Below are positions 52,802 to 61,759 of a stretch of DNA of 64,000 nucleotides, in pieces. The position numbers and the translations under genes were made by a program. Source of the DNA: an uncultured Caryophanales bacterium (GTDB lineage Bacteria > Bacillota_I > Bacilli_A > RF39 > UBA660); NCBI GenBank assembly GCA_947302515.1, contig CAMYVT010000001.1:90494-154493 (forward strand). The letters run 5' to 3'. Every line of letters begins with the position of its first letter. Within the stretch, counting starts at the first letter, position 1. Under the pieces are notes generated by a model, which saw only the letters and a list, made by a program, of their open reading frames with translations, was not told the DNA's origin and did no database searches.

Positions 52802-53935
52802 ATGAAAAGACAAATAGAAAAAAATGATTTGCGCTTAATAGTATTTGATAGCGCAAAAGAATTAGGAGAAAAAATTGATAAATATTTAATAGATATGTAT
52901 CATTTAGATTCTAATAAAGATACATTTATTGTACCTATAAAACAAAACTTCTTTGAAGATGGTCATTTAAAAATAGAAATAGATGAAACAGTAAGAGGAA
53001 AAGATTTATTTCTTATAACAGATATAGGTAATTATTCAATAGAATATAAAATGCATGGTTTTATTAATCACGCTAGTCCTAATGATTTAATGACTCAATT
53101 AAAAGATGGAATAGGTGCTTGTAATTGTCATGTTAAAACTATTAATGTTGTAATGCCACTTTTATATGCAGGAAGACAACATAGAAGAAATACTAGAGAA
53201 AATTTAGCCTGTGGTATGATGTTACATGAATTGGATGAAATGGGTAAAATGAAAGGATTTATTACTTTTGATGCTCACGATCAAGGAGTGGAGCATGCTA
53301 TTCATAATATGGAGTTTAATAATTTTTATCCAACAAATACTATATTAGAAAAAATGATTAATGATTTACCAAAATCAAGATTAAGAAAAATAGTATTTGT
53401 AGCACCTGATAATGGAGCTACAGGAAGAAGAAATGTCTATTTGAATTCATTCAATTCTAAGCATATTCATAGAGAAGCAGGTAGTTTTGTTAAGCAAAGA
53501 GACTATAATACAATAATAGATGGAAAATATCCTATAATAGCACATGAATACTGTGGTAATGATAATCTTGAAGGATATACTGCTATTATTTCAGATGATA
53601 TGATTTCTTCTGGAGGAAGTATGTTTGAATGTATAGATGAATTAATAAAACATAAAGTAAAACATATTATTATTGCAGTAACATATGCTTTATTTACTAA
53701 AGGAATAGATAAATTTAGAGAGTATTATGATGAAGGTAAACTAGATGGGGTATATACTACTAATCTTTCTTATATACCAGAAGAATATCAAAAAGAAAAA
53801 TGGTTACATGTCTGTGATTGTTCTAAGTATGTAGCAAGTATTATTTATGATATTCATAATGATATATCAATTTCTGATATCTTAAGAGATAAATCTCTAC
53901 CAATAAGATTAATTGAAGAAAAATTTGAAAAATGA
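52802..53935 (+). CDS. Ribose-phosphate pyrophosphokinase-like protein
   Basis: A 377-residue protein of the PRPP synthetase type I phosphoribosyltransferase fold. Matches are MPLLYAGRQHRRNTRENLAC (compare the PYARQDR region), FDAHDQGVEHA (DLHAGQIQG), FVAPDNGATGRR (PDxGGxxR) and the PRPP loop IISDDMISSGGSM. It is longer than the usual 310-320 residues, with insertions and altered signatures. It may use a different phosphate donor or be a PRPP synthetase variant; activity is inferred. AAGGGAGAAGAG is the ribosome site. The exonuclease gene begins 24 bases downstream. Confidence 0.8.
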   Translation: MKRQIEKNDLRLIVFDSAKELGEKIDKYLIDMYHLDSNKDTFIVPIKQNFFEDGHLKIEIDETVRGKDLFLITDIGNYSIEYKMHGFINHASPNDLMTQLKDGIGACNCHVKTINVVMPLLYAGRQHRRNTRENLACGMMLHELDEMGKMKGFITFDAHDQGVEHAIHNMEFNNFYPTNTILEKMINDLPKSRLRKIVFVAPDNGATGRRNVYLNSFNSKHIHREAGSFVKQRDYNTIIDGKYPIIAHEYCGNDNLEGYTAIISDDMISSGGSMFECIDELIKHKVKHIIIAVTYALFTKGIDKFREYYDEGKLDGVYTTNLSYIPEEYQKEKWLHVCDCSKYVASIIYDIHNDISISDILRDKSLPIRLIEEKFEK

Positions 53936-53959
53936 TAAAATCATCATAGGAGTGATTAC

Positions 53960-54706
53960 ATGAAAATAATATCTTGGAATGTAGCAGGATTAAGAGCTTG
54001 TCTAAATAAAGGATTTGATAGATTTTTTGAAAATACTAAAGCAGACATCTATTGTCTACAAGAAACAAAAGTATTGGAAGAACAAAATCCCTTTCATCCT
54101 TATGGTTATTATGAATATCTATTTCCTGCTGAGAAAAAAGGCTATTCTGGTACAATGATATATACAAAAGAAAAACCATTAAGTGTAGTATTTGGAATAA
54201 ATGATTCTGAATATGATAATGAAGGAAGAACTATTACGCTAGAGTATAAAGATTTTTATTTAGTAAATTGCTATGTACCAAACTCTAAAAGAGAATTAGA
54301 AAGACTTGATTCTCGTATGAGATTTGAAGATTTAATGAAAAATTATTTGAATGATTTAGCTAAAAATAAAAATGTGATATATTGTGGAGATTTAAATGTT
54401 GCACACGAAGAAATAGATATTAAGAATCCAAAAGCTAATAGAAGAAATGCGGGTTTTACTGATGAAGAAAGAGCTAAGATGACAGAATTACTAAATAGTG
54501 GATTTGTTGATACATTTAGATATTTTTATCCAGAAGAAATAAAATATACATGGTGGAGTTACTTAGGTCATGCGAGAAGTAAAGGAATAGGTTGGAGATT
54601 AGATTATTTTATTGTTAATAAAGAGTTTATTAATAGTATTAAAGATTCTATTATTTTAGATGAAATAGAAGGGTCAGATCACTGCCCAATAGAATTAGAT
54701 ATTTAA
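53960..54706 (+). CDS. xth: Exodeoxyribonuclease III / AP endonuclease
   Basis: Base-excision-repair nuclease of the EEP fold. The 248 residues follow the family: MKIISWNVAGLRACLNKG with the Asn of the N-terminus, DIYCLQETK, GYSGTMIYTK, YCGDLNVAHEEID, GWRLDYFIVN and the C-terminal GSDHCPI. All catalytic positions (Glu in QET, Asp-Leu-Asn, Asp-His) are present. It is preceded by an AGGAGTGATT site 25 bases after the PRPP-synthetase-like gene, so they may be cotranscribed. With UvrC, MutL and the Y-family polymerase it completes a repair set. Confidence 0.96.
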   Translation: MKIISWNVAGLRACLNKGFDRFFENTKADIYCLQETKVLEEQNPFHPYGYYEYLFPAEKKGYSGTMIYTKEKPLSVVFGINDSEYDNEGRTITLEYKDFYLVNCYVPNSKRELERLDSRMRFEDLMKNYLNDLAKNKNVIYCGDLNVAHEEIDIKNPKANRRNAGFTDEERAKMTELLNSGFVDTFRYFYPEEIKYTWWSYLGHARSKGIGWRLDYFIVNKEFINSIKDSIILDEIEGSDHCPIELDI

Positions 54707-54708
54707 TA

Positions 54709-54717
54709 TGATATAAT
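54709..54717 (+). promoter_or_regulatory. Extended -10 promoter of the 54737 lipoprotein
   Basis: TGATATAAT directly after the xth stop, 19 bases before the next ATG. Confidence 0.5.
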
Positions 54718-54736
54718 TATTATAGTAGGTGATAAT

Positions 54737-55132
54737 ATGAATAAAATAAAATATTTAACATTAGTAATTATGTGTTTATTTATAGTGGGTTGTTCTAATA
54801 AAATGAGTCCTGATATTACTATGAAAATAAAAGAAGGTACATTAACTAATGCAGGAGCAACGTTAATAATAAAAGATAAAACTGGAGATGATCATACTTA
54901 TGGTGATTGGTACCGTATCGATAAGAAAGAAAATAATGGATGGGTAAAACAAGAACCTATAGTAGATGATTATTATTTTAATATGATAGGTTATATAGCA
55001 GATGAAAATAATGAGGTAGAATTACCAACTAATTGGGAATCTTTATATGGAGAATTATCAAAAGGAGAATATAGAATAGTAAAAACAACTCTTGATGGTA
55101 AAGAATTTTATGCAGAATTTACAATAGAGTAG
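54737..55132 (+). CDS. Small Ig-like (Big_14-like) lipoprotein
   Basis: A 131-residue lipoprotein: signal peptide with lipobox FIVGC. The mature part is a single beta-sandwich domain of the Big_14 type: MKIKEGTLTNAGATLIIKD, YGDWYRIDKKENNGWV, and WESLYGELSKGEYRIVK, the hallmark closing G-x-L-x-x-G-x-Y-R-I. Such domains are common in small Bacillota lipoproteins of unknown role. The ribosome site is AGGTGATAAT. It stands alone between xth and the aldolase. Confidence 0.85.
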   Translation: MNKIKYLTLVIMCLFIVGCSNKMSPDITMKIKEGTLTNAGATLIIKDKTGDDHTYGDWYRIDKKENNGWVKQEPIVDDYYFNMIGYIADENNEVELPTNWESLYGELSKGEYRIVKTTLDGKEFYAEFTIE

Positions 55133-55147
55133 TAATACTCTTTTTTT
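55127..55147 (+). terminator. Terminator of the 54737 lipoprotein
   Basis: GAGTA-GTAA-TACTC followed by T7. It contains the stop codon. Confidence 0.8.
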
Positions 55148-55225
55148 GTAAAATAAAGTAAAATATAGTTTATCTTATGCTTTATAGTACAAATTAATTG
55201 TATAATATAAGAGTAGGAGGATATT

Positions 55226-56122
55226 ATGAAAGAATATATGGATCAAGAAAAATTAAAAGTAGTTAAAGAAAGAAATGGTTTTATTGCGGCATTAGATCAA
55301 AGTGGAGGAAGTACTGCTAAAACATTAGAAAAATATGGTATATCAAAGGATAGTTATAATACCGAAGATGAAATGTTTGAACTAATACATGAAATGAGAA
55401 AAAGAGTATTTACTTCACCAGTATTTACAAGTGAAAAAATCTTAGGAAGTATTTTATTCTATAAAACAATGGAGTCTAAAGTAGAAGATAAATATACTGC
55501 CGACTATCTATGGAATGATAAGAATATAGTTTCATTCTTAAAAGTAGATAAAGGACTTGATGAAGAAAAAAATAGTGTTAAATTAATGAAAGAAATACCA
55601 GATTTAGAAGATCAACTAAGAGTTGCTAGAGAACGAGGAGTATTTGGTACTAAAATGCGTAGTGTTATTTTAGGAGCTAATAGAGAAGGAATAAAAGAAG
55701 TAGTAAAACAACAATTTGAATTTGCAAAAATCATTTGTGATAATGGATTAGTGCCAATAATAGAGCCAGAAGTAGATATAAATATCCCAGATAAAAAAGA
55801 AGCAGAAGATATATTAAAAGAAGAAATAGTAAAAGTATTAGATGAATGGAATGAAGAAGATTTAATTATGTTTAAATTTACTATTCCAACAGTACCTAAT
55901 TTATATGAAGATTTATATAGATATAATTGTTTGGTAAGAATAGTTGCTTTATCAGGTGGTTATGAAACAGATGAAGCATGTAGATTATTAAAACAAAATA
56001 ATAGAATGATAGCATCTTTCTCAAGAGCATTATTACAAAACTTATATGCTTATCAAACAGAAGAAGAGTTTAATAATGAATTAAAGAAAGCTATAGATGA
56101 AATATATGAAGCATCAATTTAA
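55226..56122 (+). CDS. fda: Fructose-bisphosphate aldolase, class I
   Basis: A metal-independent aldolase of glycolysis that forms a Schiff base with an active-site Lys. The 298 residues match the class I group of Bacilli: FIAALDQSGGSTAKTLEKYGI near residue 20, VKVDKGLDEE-type region (FLKVDKGLDEE), and EPEVDINIPDKKEAEDIL, with LIMFKFTIPTVPNLY holding the Schiff-base Lys and ALSGGYETDEACRLL closing the site. AGTAGGAGG precedes the ATG. A -10 at TTGTATAAT (55198-55206) serves it. It is a single-gene unit and acts in the same central metabolism as transketolase. Confidence 0.95.
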   Translation: MKEYMDQEKLKVVKERNGFIAALDQSGGSTAKTLEKYGISKDSYNTEDEMFELIHEMRKRVFTSPVFTSEKILGSILFYKTMESKVEDKYTADYLWNDKNIVSFLKVDKGLDEEKNSVKLMKEIPDLEDQLRVARERGVFGTKMRSVILGANREGIKEVVKQQFEFAKIICDNGLVPIIEPEVDINIPDKKEAEDILKEEIVKVLDEWNEEDLIMFKFTIPTVPNLYEDLYRYNCLVRIVALSGGYETDEACRLLKQNNRMIASFSRALLQNLYAYQTEEEFNNELKKAIDEIYEASI

Positions 56123-56147
56123 AACTAGAGAAATCTAGTTTTTTATT
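56121..56147 (+). terminator. Aldolase terminator
   Basis: AAACTAGA-GAAA-TCTAGTTT followed by T, overlapping the stop codon. Confidence 0.8.
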
Positions 56148-56175
56148 TTAATATCTTCACAAACAAATGTTTGAA

Positions 56176-56184
56176 TGATATAAT
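56176..56184 (+). promoter_or_regulatory. Extended -10 promoter of the Y-polymerase gene
   Basis: TGATATAAT 20 bases before the ATG at 56205. No LexA-like box was recognised. Confidence 0.45.
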
Positions 56185-56204
56185 ATTTATATGAAGGTGA
56201 TACT

Positions 56205-57665
56205 ATGGATAGAACTTATATATGTATAGATTTAAAGAGTTTTTATGCATCAGTTGAATGTAGAGAAAGAGGATTAGATCCTCTACATACAAATTTAGTA
56301 GTAGCAGATCCAACAAGAACAGAAAAAACTATTTGTTTGGCAGTATCACCATCTCTAAAAAAATATAATATTTCAGGTAGAGCAAGATTATATGAAGTAA
56401 TACAAAGAGTAAAAGAAATTAATAAAGAAAGAAAAAAGAAAAATAGTAATAAACCATTTAAAAAGAAAAGTTATTTAGAAGAAGAATTAGATAATAATTA
56501 TTCATTAGAATTAGATTTCATTGCAGCTCCTCCTAGAATGAAATATTATATGGAATATAGTACTAAGATATATGATATATATTTAAGATTTATTGCCCCA
56601 GAAGATATCTTTGCTTATTCAATAGATGAAGTGTTTTGTGATATAACTAATTATTTAAAAACATATAAAACAACTCCTAAAGAATTAATTACTAAAATGA
56701 TTCAAACAGTTTATGAAGAAACGGGTATTACTGCAACTGGTGGAATAGGTACTAATATGTATTTAGCAAAAATAGCTATGGATATAGTTGCTAAACATGC
56801 AGAAGCAAATGAATATGGAGTAAGAATAGCAGAATTAGATGAAATGTCTTATAGAAAATTATTATGGAATCATAAACCCATAACAGATTTCTGGAGAGTA
56901 GGTAAAGGTACAGCAGAGCGTCTTGGTAAAAATAAAATATATACAATGGGAGATATATGTAGAACATCTCTAAATAATGAAGAATTATTATATAAATTAT
57001 TTGGAGTAAATGCCGAATTACTTATAGATCATGCCTGGGGATGGGAACCATGTACTATTGATTTAGTAAAAAAATATAGACCCAAAATTAGAAGTTTATC
57101 TTCAGGTCAAGTACTACATAAACCATATGATTATGAACATACAAAATTAATAATAAAAGAAATGATGGATGGCTTATCCTTAGATTTAACTCGTAAGGGA
57201 GTATTAAGTGATCAATTAGTATTAGAGATAGGTTATGATGTAGAAAATTTAAAATTTTATGATGGCGAAGTAACAACAGACTTCTACGGCAGAAAAGTAC
57301 CAAAACATGCTCATGGAACAATAAGATTAAAAGAACCAACATCATCAACAAAAACAATGACAGAAGAAATAATAAAATTATATGACAAAATAATAAATAA
57401 GAATTTATTAGTAAGAAGAATAACTATAGCTGCAGGTAATTTAATAACAAGAAAAGAAAAAGAAACAACACCTCAAATAGAACAATTAAATTTATTTAAT
57501 CAAGAAGAAAAAAAAGAACTATCAGAAAAAGAAATAGCTCTTCAAAAAACTTTATTAACAATAAAAAATAAATATGGAAAAAATTCTATATTAAAAGGAA
57601 TGAATTTAGAGGAAGGAGGAACTGCCATTGATAGAAACAAACAAGTTGGAGGACACAGAGAATAA
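56205..57665 (+). CDS. Y-family DNA polymerase (UmuC/UvrX-like)
   Basis: A 486-residue translesion polymerase. N-terminal catalytic motifs are ICIDLKSFYASVECRERG (first acidic residues) and YSIDEVFCDIT (acidic pair of motif III), followed by TGIGTNMYLAKIAMD and the little-finger region RSLSSGQVLHKPYD. It is longer than DinB and closer to the UvrX/UmuC group. The YolD-like gene overlaps its 3' end by 38 bases, and this pairing is typical of Bacillota. The ribosome site is GAAGGTGATACT. Likely induced on DNA damage in relatives, but I see no LexA box here. Confidence 0.92.
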   Translation: MDRTYICIDLKSFYASVECRERGLDPLHTNLVVADPTRTEKTICLAVSPSLKKYNISGRARLYEVIQRVKEINKERKKKNSNKPFKKKSYLEEELDNNYSLELDFIAAPPRMKYYMEYSTKIYDIYLRFIAPEDIFAYSIDEVFCDITNYLKTYKTTPKELITKMIQTVYEETGITATGGIGTNMYLAKIAMDIVAKHAEANEYGVRIAELDEMSYRKLLWNHKPITDFWRVGKGTAERLGKNKIYTMGDICRTSLNNEELLYKLFGVNAELLIDHAWGWEPCTIDLVKKYRPKIRSLSSGQVLHKPYDYEHTKLIIKEMMDGLSLDLTRKGVLSDQLVLEIGYDVENLKFYDGEVTTDFYGRKVPKHAHGTIRLKEPTSSTKTMTEEIIKLYDKIINKNLLVRRITIAAGNLITRKEKETTPQIEQLNLFNQEEKKELSEKEIALQKTLLTIKNKYGKNSILKGMNLEEGGTAIDRNKQVGGHRE

Positions 57666-58071
57666 TTTTCCTTATGATGATATCTTGTATTTAGAACATC
57701 CCACTTCAAGAAAACATCCACGTATGTTTAAAGAATCTAGAGCAGGGCAATTTTCTCCCTATGCAGCTTTAACTGGCTATGATGAACAAGTAAAAGAAGT
57801 ATCTAGATATGTACCTAAAAAGATAGAATTATCTGAAGGTGAAAAAGAAAAATTAGATGAAGTTTTACAAATAATAAAAAAAATAAAAGAACCATTAATT
57901 AAAATAACTTATTTTATTAAAGATAAAAGAAAAACTGGAGGAATATATCAAGAAATAATTAGTAATTTTAAAAAAGCAGATTATTACCATAACGCTATTG
58001 TATTAAAGGACAAGGTAATAATACCAATAGAAGATATTGTAAAGATAGAAATAATTAATACTCAAGAATAA
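57628..58071 (+). CDS. YolD-like protein
   Basis: A 147-residue soluble protein with the YolD signature FPYDDILYLEHPTSRKHPRM, then RAGQFSPYAALTGYDE near residue 40, followed by a long acidic helix region. In Bacillota it is encoded directly after UvrX/UmuC-type polymerases and is thought to regulate them. I use TTG 57628 as start: AGGAGG at 57614-57619 is 8 bases before it, inside the polymerase gene. No ATG precedes the conserved FPYDD motif. The 38-base overlap with the polymerase makes coupled translation likely. Confidence 0.88.
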   Translation: MIETNKLEDTENNFPYDDILYLEHPTSRKHPRMFKESRAGQFSPYAALTGYDEQVKEVSRYVPKKIELSEGEKEKLDEVLQIIKKIKEPLIKITYFIKDKRKTGGIYQEIISNFKKADYYHNAIVLKDKVIIPIEDIVKIEIINTQE

Positions 58072-58104
58072 TGATTATTTGTTATAATATATATGGTGAT
58101 TCTT

Positions 58105-59007
58105 ATGAATTCAAATATCGTAATTCAAAGAGAAAAAGCATTTATAGATCAAATAAGTGATAAGTATGGTTATGATAATAATATTAGACACTTACTATAT
58201 ATTATTATTCCTGCATTTATTATCAAGTATGGTATAAGTAAAGAAAAATTAATTCTAAATACTTTTAGAGATATTAAAATAATAATCTCAGATAGTAAAG
58301 ATAAATATGTAAAAGCATATTATTTATCAAAGCCAATATTTGTAGTAGATGAATATAAAACAACAAAGTATATGGTTTTACAAAACTATTCAAATACAGA
58401 CTTAGTAAATTTAATAGATAATTTAGTACATGAATTTAATCATGCAGTAAACTCATATACAAATGAAATAAAAGTAACAAAAAAATATTTATATCTAAGA
58501 ACAGGCTTAACATTTAGAATCTATAATAAAGAGAATTTATCATTTGTAAAAAAAGATCCATCATATATGTTAGAAGAAATAATAAATACAAAACAAACAG
58601 AAGAAATAATAAATATTATGAAATCATTTGATCAAAATAATTCAGATATAAGTAATACAATATATGCAATAAACAGTGAAACAAGTCATAAATATAGTTC
58701 AAATTCATATTACTTAGAAGGTACTATTTGTAAAAAAATATTAGAGAATAGAACATTTATCAACACTTTAGCTAATTTAAGAATAAATGGTGAAGTATAT
58801 GATATTAATAGATGGTTTGATAATATAACAGGAGAAGAAGGATCATATAAAGAATTAATAGAATTATTAAATGAAATATATGATTTAGAATTAGAATATA
58901 CAAAGAAGAAATTATTAAAAGGTCTAATTCTAAATAAAATAAGAGATACTTCAAGAACAGTAATGAGAATAGTAGAAAAATTTGATAGAAATGTAAATTT
59001 TAGATAG
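58105..59007 (+). CDS. Unrecognised protein with HExxH metallopeptidase-like motif
   Basis: A 300-residue protein. Residues 109-113 read His-Glu-Phe-Asn-His (LVHEFNHAVNS), a zinc-protease HExxH pattern, followed some 60 residues later by EEIINTKQTEEIINI, where a Glu could be the third ligand. No signal peptide or membrane helix, so it would act in the cytoplasm. No family recognised. Start is ATG 58105 (GGTGATTCTT upstream; ATG 58093 precedes that site). It begins 33 bases after the yolD stop, and the murL-like gene follows 10 bases after its stop, so the two are cotranscribed. Role in that operon is unknown. Confidence 0.75.
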   Translation: MNSNIVIQREKAFIDQISDKYGYDNNIRHLLYIIIPAFIIKYGISKEKLILNTFRDIKIIISDSKDKYVKAYYLSKPIFVVDEYKTTKYMVLQNYSNTDLVNLIDNLVHEFNHAVNSYTNEIKVTKKYLYLRTGLTFRIYNKENLSFVKKDPSYMLEEIINTKQTEEIINIMKSFDQNNSDISNTIYAINSETSHKYSSNSYYLEGTICKKILENRTFINTLANLRINGEVYDINRWFDNITGEEGSYKELIELLNEIYDLELEYTKKKLLKGLILNKIRDTSRTVMRIVEKFDRNVNFR

Positions 59008-59017
59008 GAGGAATAAT

Positions 59018-60367
59018 ATGAATAATCAAAATAAATTTAATGAATATAGAGATAAATATAAAGAATTTGTTTATCGTTCATATGATTATAGGTTTGATGA
59101 TAATTTGGAGATTACTTATAATTTTGAAATTCCAGGATTATGTTCATTTACTCCTAAACTAATAATAAGAAAGAATATTATCAAAATTACTCCAGCAAAA
59201 GAATACTTAGAATATTTGATATTTCAAATTGGCTTAATTGAATTAATAAGTTATGTTAAATGTACTTGTTCTAAAAACATAATAGTAGAAGCAGGATATA
59301 TTAATGAAGAACAAATTAAATTTTTAAAGAAATTATATTATAACGGTTTAGGTGAATTATTATATACAAATGGAATAACTATTACTGAAAATGATTTATT
59401 TGATATTATTTGTAACCATGAGGAAGAAATATTACCTCAAACAAATTATATTGGAAAAGGTAATTTAATATGTGTTGGTGGTGGAAAGGATTCATGTGTT
59501 ACTCTTGAATTGTTAAAGAATGAAGAGAATAATTCGTGTTTAATAATTAACCCTAAAACCCCATCTTTAGGAACTGCTATGATAGCAGGATATAATGATT
59601 CAGACATATTTAAAGTAGATAGAATATTAGATAGAAAAATAATCGAAAGAAATAAAGAAGGATTCTTAAATGGACATACACCATTATCAAGTGTAATAGC
59701 TTTTATTTCTTACTTATGTGCTTATTTATCTGGTAAGAAAAATATTATTTTATCAAATGAATCAAGTTCTAATGAAGCAACTGTCTTAGGTACAAATGTT
59801 AATCACCAATACTCTAAAACATATGAATTTGAAAATGACTTTAGAAATTATATGAATAATATTATGAAGCTAGATATTAATTATTTTAGTTTATTAAGGG
59901 GTTTATCAGAGTATAATATAGCAAAATTATTCTCTCATTATAGAAAATACCATCCTGTATTTAAAAGTTGTAATTTAGGAAGTAAAGAAAAAGAATGGGT
60001 TTGGTGTTGTAATTGTTCTAAATGTTTATTTATATATATAATTTTAAGTCCATTCTTAACTAAAGAAGAAAGAATTAATATTTTTGGACAAGACCTATAT
60101 AATAGAGAAGACTTATTAGAAATGTTTAAAGATATATTAGGTTATACTGATAATAAACCATTTGAATGTGTAGGAACATATGAAGAAGCAAGAATTGCTG
60201 TAAGTGAAACTATTCAAAAAGGAGAAGAAGGATATTTATTAGATTATTATAAAGATAATTATCCATTAGAATTAGATAATCATGAAATAATAAAATATAA
60301 TGAAGAAAACAACTTAGATGAATATTATGAAAAAATAGTTAAAGAGGAATTGAATCATTATGTATAG
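59018..60367 (+). CDS. murL: MurL-like UDP-MurNAc-L-Ala-L-Glu epimerase
   Basis: A 449-residue protein that I match to MurL, the ATP-dependent epimerase of UDP-MurNAc-L-Ala-L-Glu described in Xanthomonas. Evidence: the PP-loop-like ATP site VGGGKDSCVTLELL (Gly154 to Ser159), IILSNESSSNEATV, HPVFKSCN and the Cys cluster WCCNCSKC, length close to Xanthomonas MurL, and its position directly before murD with an 8-base overlap, as in the Xanthomonas murD2-murL pair. In that route MurD adds L-Glu and MurL inverts it, giving D-Glu in the peptide without a glutamate racemase. AGGAGG lies before the ATG. Substrate and direction are inferred. Confidence 0.75.
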   Translation: MNNQNKFNEYRDKYKEFVYRSYDYRFDDNLEITYNFEIPGLCSFTPKLIIRKNIIKITPAKEYLEYLIFQIGLIELISYVKCTCSKNIIVEAGYINEEQIKFLKKLYYNGLGELLYTNGITITENDLFDIICNHEEEILPQTNYIGKGNLICVGGGKDSCVTLELLKNEENNSCLIINPKTPSLGTAMIAGYNDSDIFKVDRILDRKIIERNKEGFLNGHTPLSSVIAFISYLCAYLSGKKNIILSNESSSNEATVLGTNVNHQYSKTYEFENDFRNYMNNIMKLDINYFSLLRGLSEYNIAKLFSHYRKYHPVFKSCNLGSKEKEWVWCCNCSKCLFIYIILSPFLTKEERINIFGQDLYNREDLLEMFKDILGYTDNKPFECVGTYEEARIAVSETIQKGEEGYLLDYYKDNYPLELDNHEIIKYNEENNLDEYYEKIVKEELNHYV

Positions 60368-61700
60368 AAAAATAATAGAAAAATTAAAAGATAAAAAGAT
60401 AGCAATATTAGGTTATGGTAGAGAAGGTAAATCAACATATAATTTTATAACTAAATACTTAGATAATCCTGATATTACTATCCTAGATAAAAATGAAATT
60501 GAATTAGAGAATGTAAAAAAAGTAATAGGAGATAAATATTTAGATAATTTAGAAATATACGATTATATTATTAAGTCTCCTGGAATAAGTTTAAAAGATA
60601 TAGATCTTACAAACATTAAGAATAAAATAACTTCTCAATTGGAATTATTATTAGAAGTAGATAAAGACAATATTATAGGTATTACTGGTACCAAAGGTAA
60701 ATCCACCACAACATCACTAACTTATGAAGTATTAAAAGATCAATTAGAAGATGTTTATTTATTAGGTAATATTGGTATACCAGTATTAGATGAAATAGAA
60801 AAGTATAATGATAATACTACTTTAGTGATTGAGATGAGTTCTCATCAATTAGAATTTGTTGAGGAGAGTCCTCATATAGCTGCAATATTAAATCTATATC
60901 AAGATCATTTAGATCATGATGGTACTTTAGAACATTACCATCAAAATAAAATGAATATTTTTAAATATCAAAGTAATAATGACTATAAAATATATTCGTC
61001 AGACAATGATTATTTAAGAGAAATAATAAATGATAATGATTATAAAGGAATTACCTATACAGTAAGATTTGATAATGAAGAACTAGATGGTAATACTACT
61101 AGATTAATTGATAAAGATGTTTTTATTAATGGAGAAAAAGTATATCATGATGATAAAAGAAATATTTTAGGAGATCATAATTTAAAAAATATTATGTTTG
61201 TATTAACAATTGCTCATATTATAAATCTAGATATGGATAGAGTAAAAAAAGTAATAGAAAAATTTAAAGGATTAAAATATCGTATGGAGTTTATTGCTAA
61301 TAAACATGGTATAGATTTTTATAACGATACTATTGCTACTATTCCAGATGCTACTATTAATGCAATTGAATCAATCCCAAATATTGAAACAGTAATAATA
61401 GGGGGGTTAGATAGAGGAATAGATTATAGTGATTTTATTGAGTATTTAAGAAATTCCAAAGCAAAATCAATTATTTGTATGCCTACAACTGGTAATAAAA
61501 TAGGTAAAGAATTAGAAGATAGTAATAAGAATATTTATTATGTTAATACTTTAGAAGAAGCATATAAAACTAGTATAGATGTAACTAATCAAGGTAAAGC
61601 TTGTATTTTATCACCAGCAGCAGCAAGTTATGAATACTTTAAAAATTTCGAAGAAAAAGGTAAAGCTTTTGAAAATATTATAAAAAATAATTATAATTAA
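60360..61700 (+). CDS. murD: UDP-N-acetylmuramoyl-L-alanine--glutamate ligase
   Basis: Adds Glu to UDP-MurNAc-L-Ala in the second Mur ligase step. The 446 residues show the MurD order: N-terminal Rossmann ILGYGREGKST, KSPGIS, the ATP loop GITGTKGKSTTTSL near residue 107, EMSSHQLEF, NLYQDHLDHDG and KFKGLKYRMEFI. The start ATG is 8 bases inside the preceding murL-like gene, which points to translational coupling. With an epimerase beside it, this MurD may prefer L-Glu, like Xanthomonas MurD2. That specificity cannot be read from the sequence. In this window it stands apart from the usual dcw cluster. Confidence 0.93.
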   Translation: MYRKIIEKLKDKKIAILGYGREGKSTYNFITKYLDNPDITILDKNEIELENVKKVIGDKYLDNLEIYDYIIKSPGISLKDIDLTNIKNKITSQLELLLEVDKDNIIGITGTKGKSTTTSLTYEVLKDQLEDVYLLGNIGIPVLDEIEKYNDNTTLVIEMSSHQLEFVEESPHIAAILNLYQDHLDHDGTLEHYHQNKMNIFKYQSNNDYKIYSSDNDYLREIINDNDYKGITYTVRFDNEELDGNTTRLIDKDVFINGEKVYHDDKRNILGDHNLKNIMFVLTIAHIINLDMDRVKKVIEKFKGLKYRMEFIANKHGIDFYNDTIATIPDATINAIESIPNIETVIIGGLDRGIDYSDFIEYLRNSKAKSIICMPTTGNKIGKELEDSNKNIYYVNTLEEAYKTSIDVTNQGKACILSPAAASYEYFKNFEEKGKAFENIIKNNYN

Positions 61701-61729
61701 AAAAATGAATTTACTAATTCATTTTTTTT
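61701..61729 (+). terminator. murD terminator
   Basis: AAAATGAATT / AATTCATTTT followed by T. Confidence 0.75.
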
Positions 61730-61759
61730 ATATATAATAACTCTTATGGGGGAATGTTT

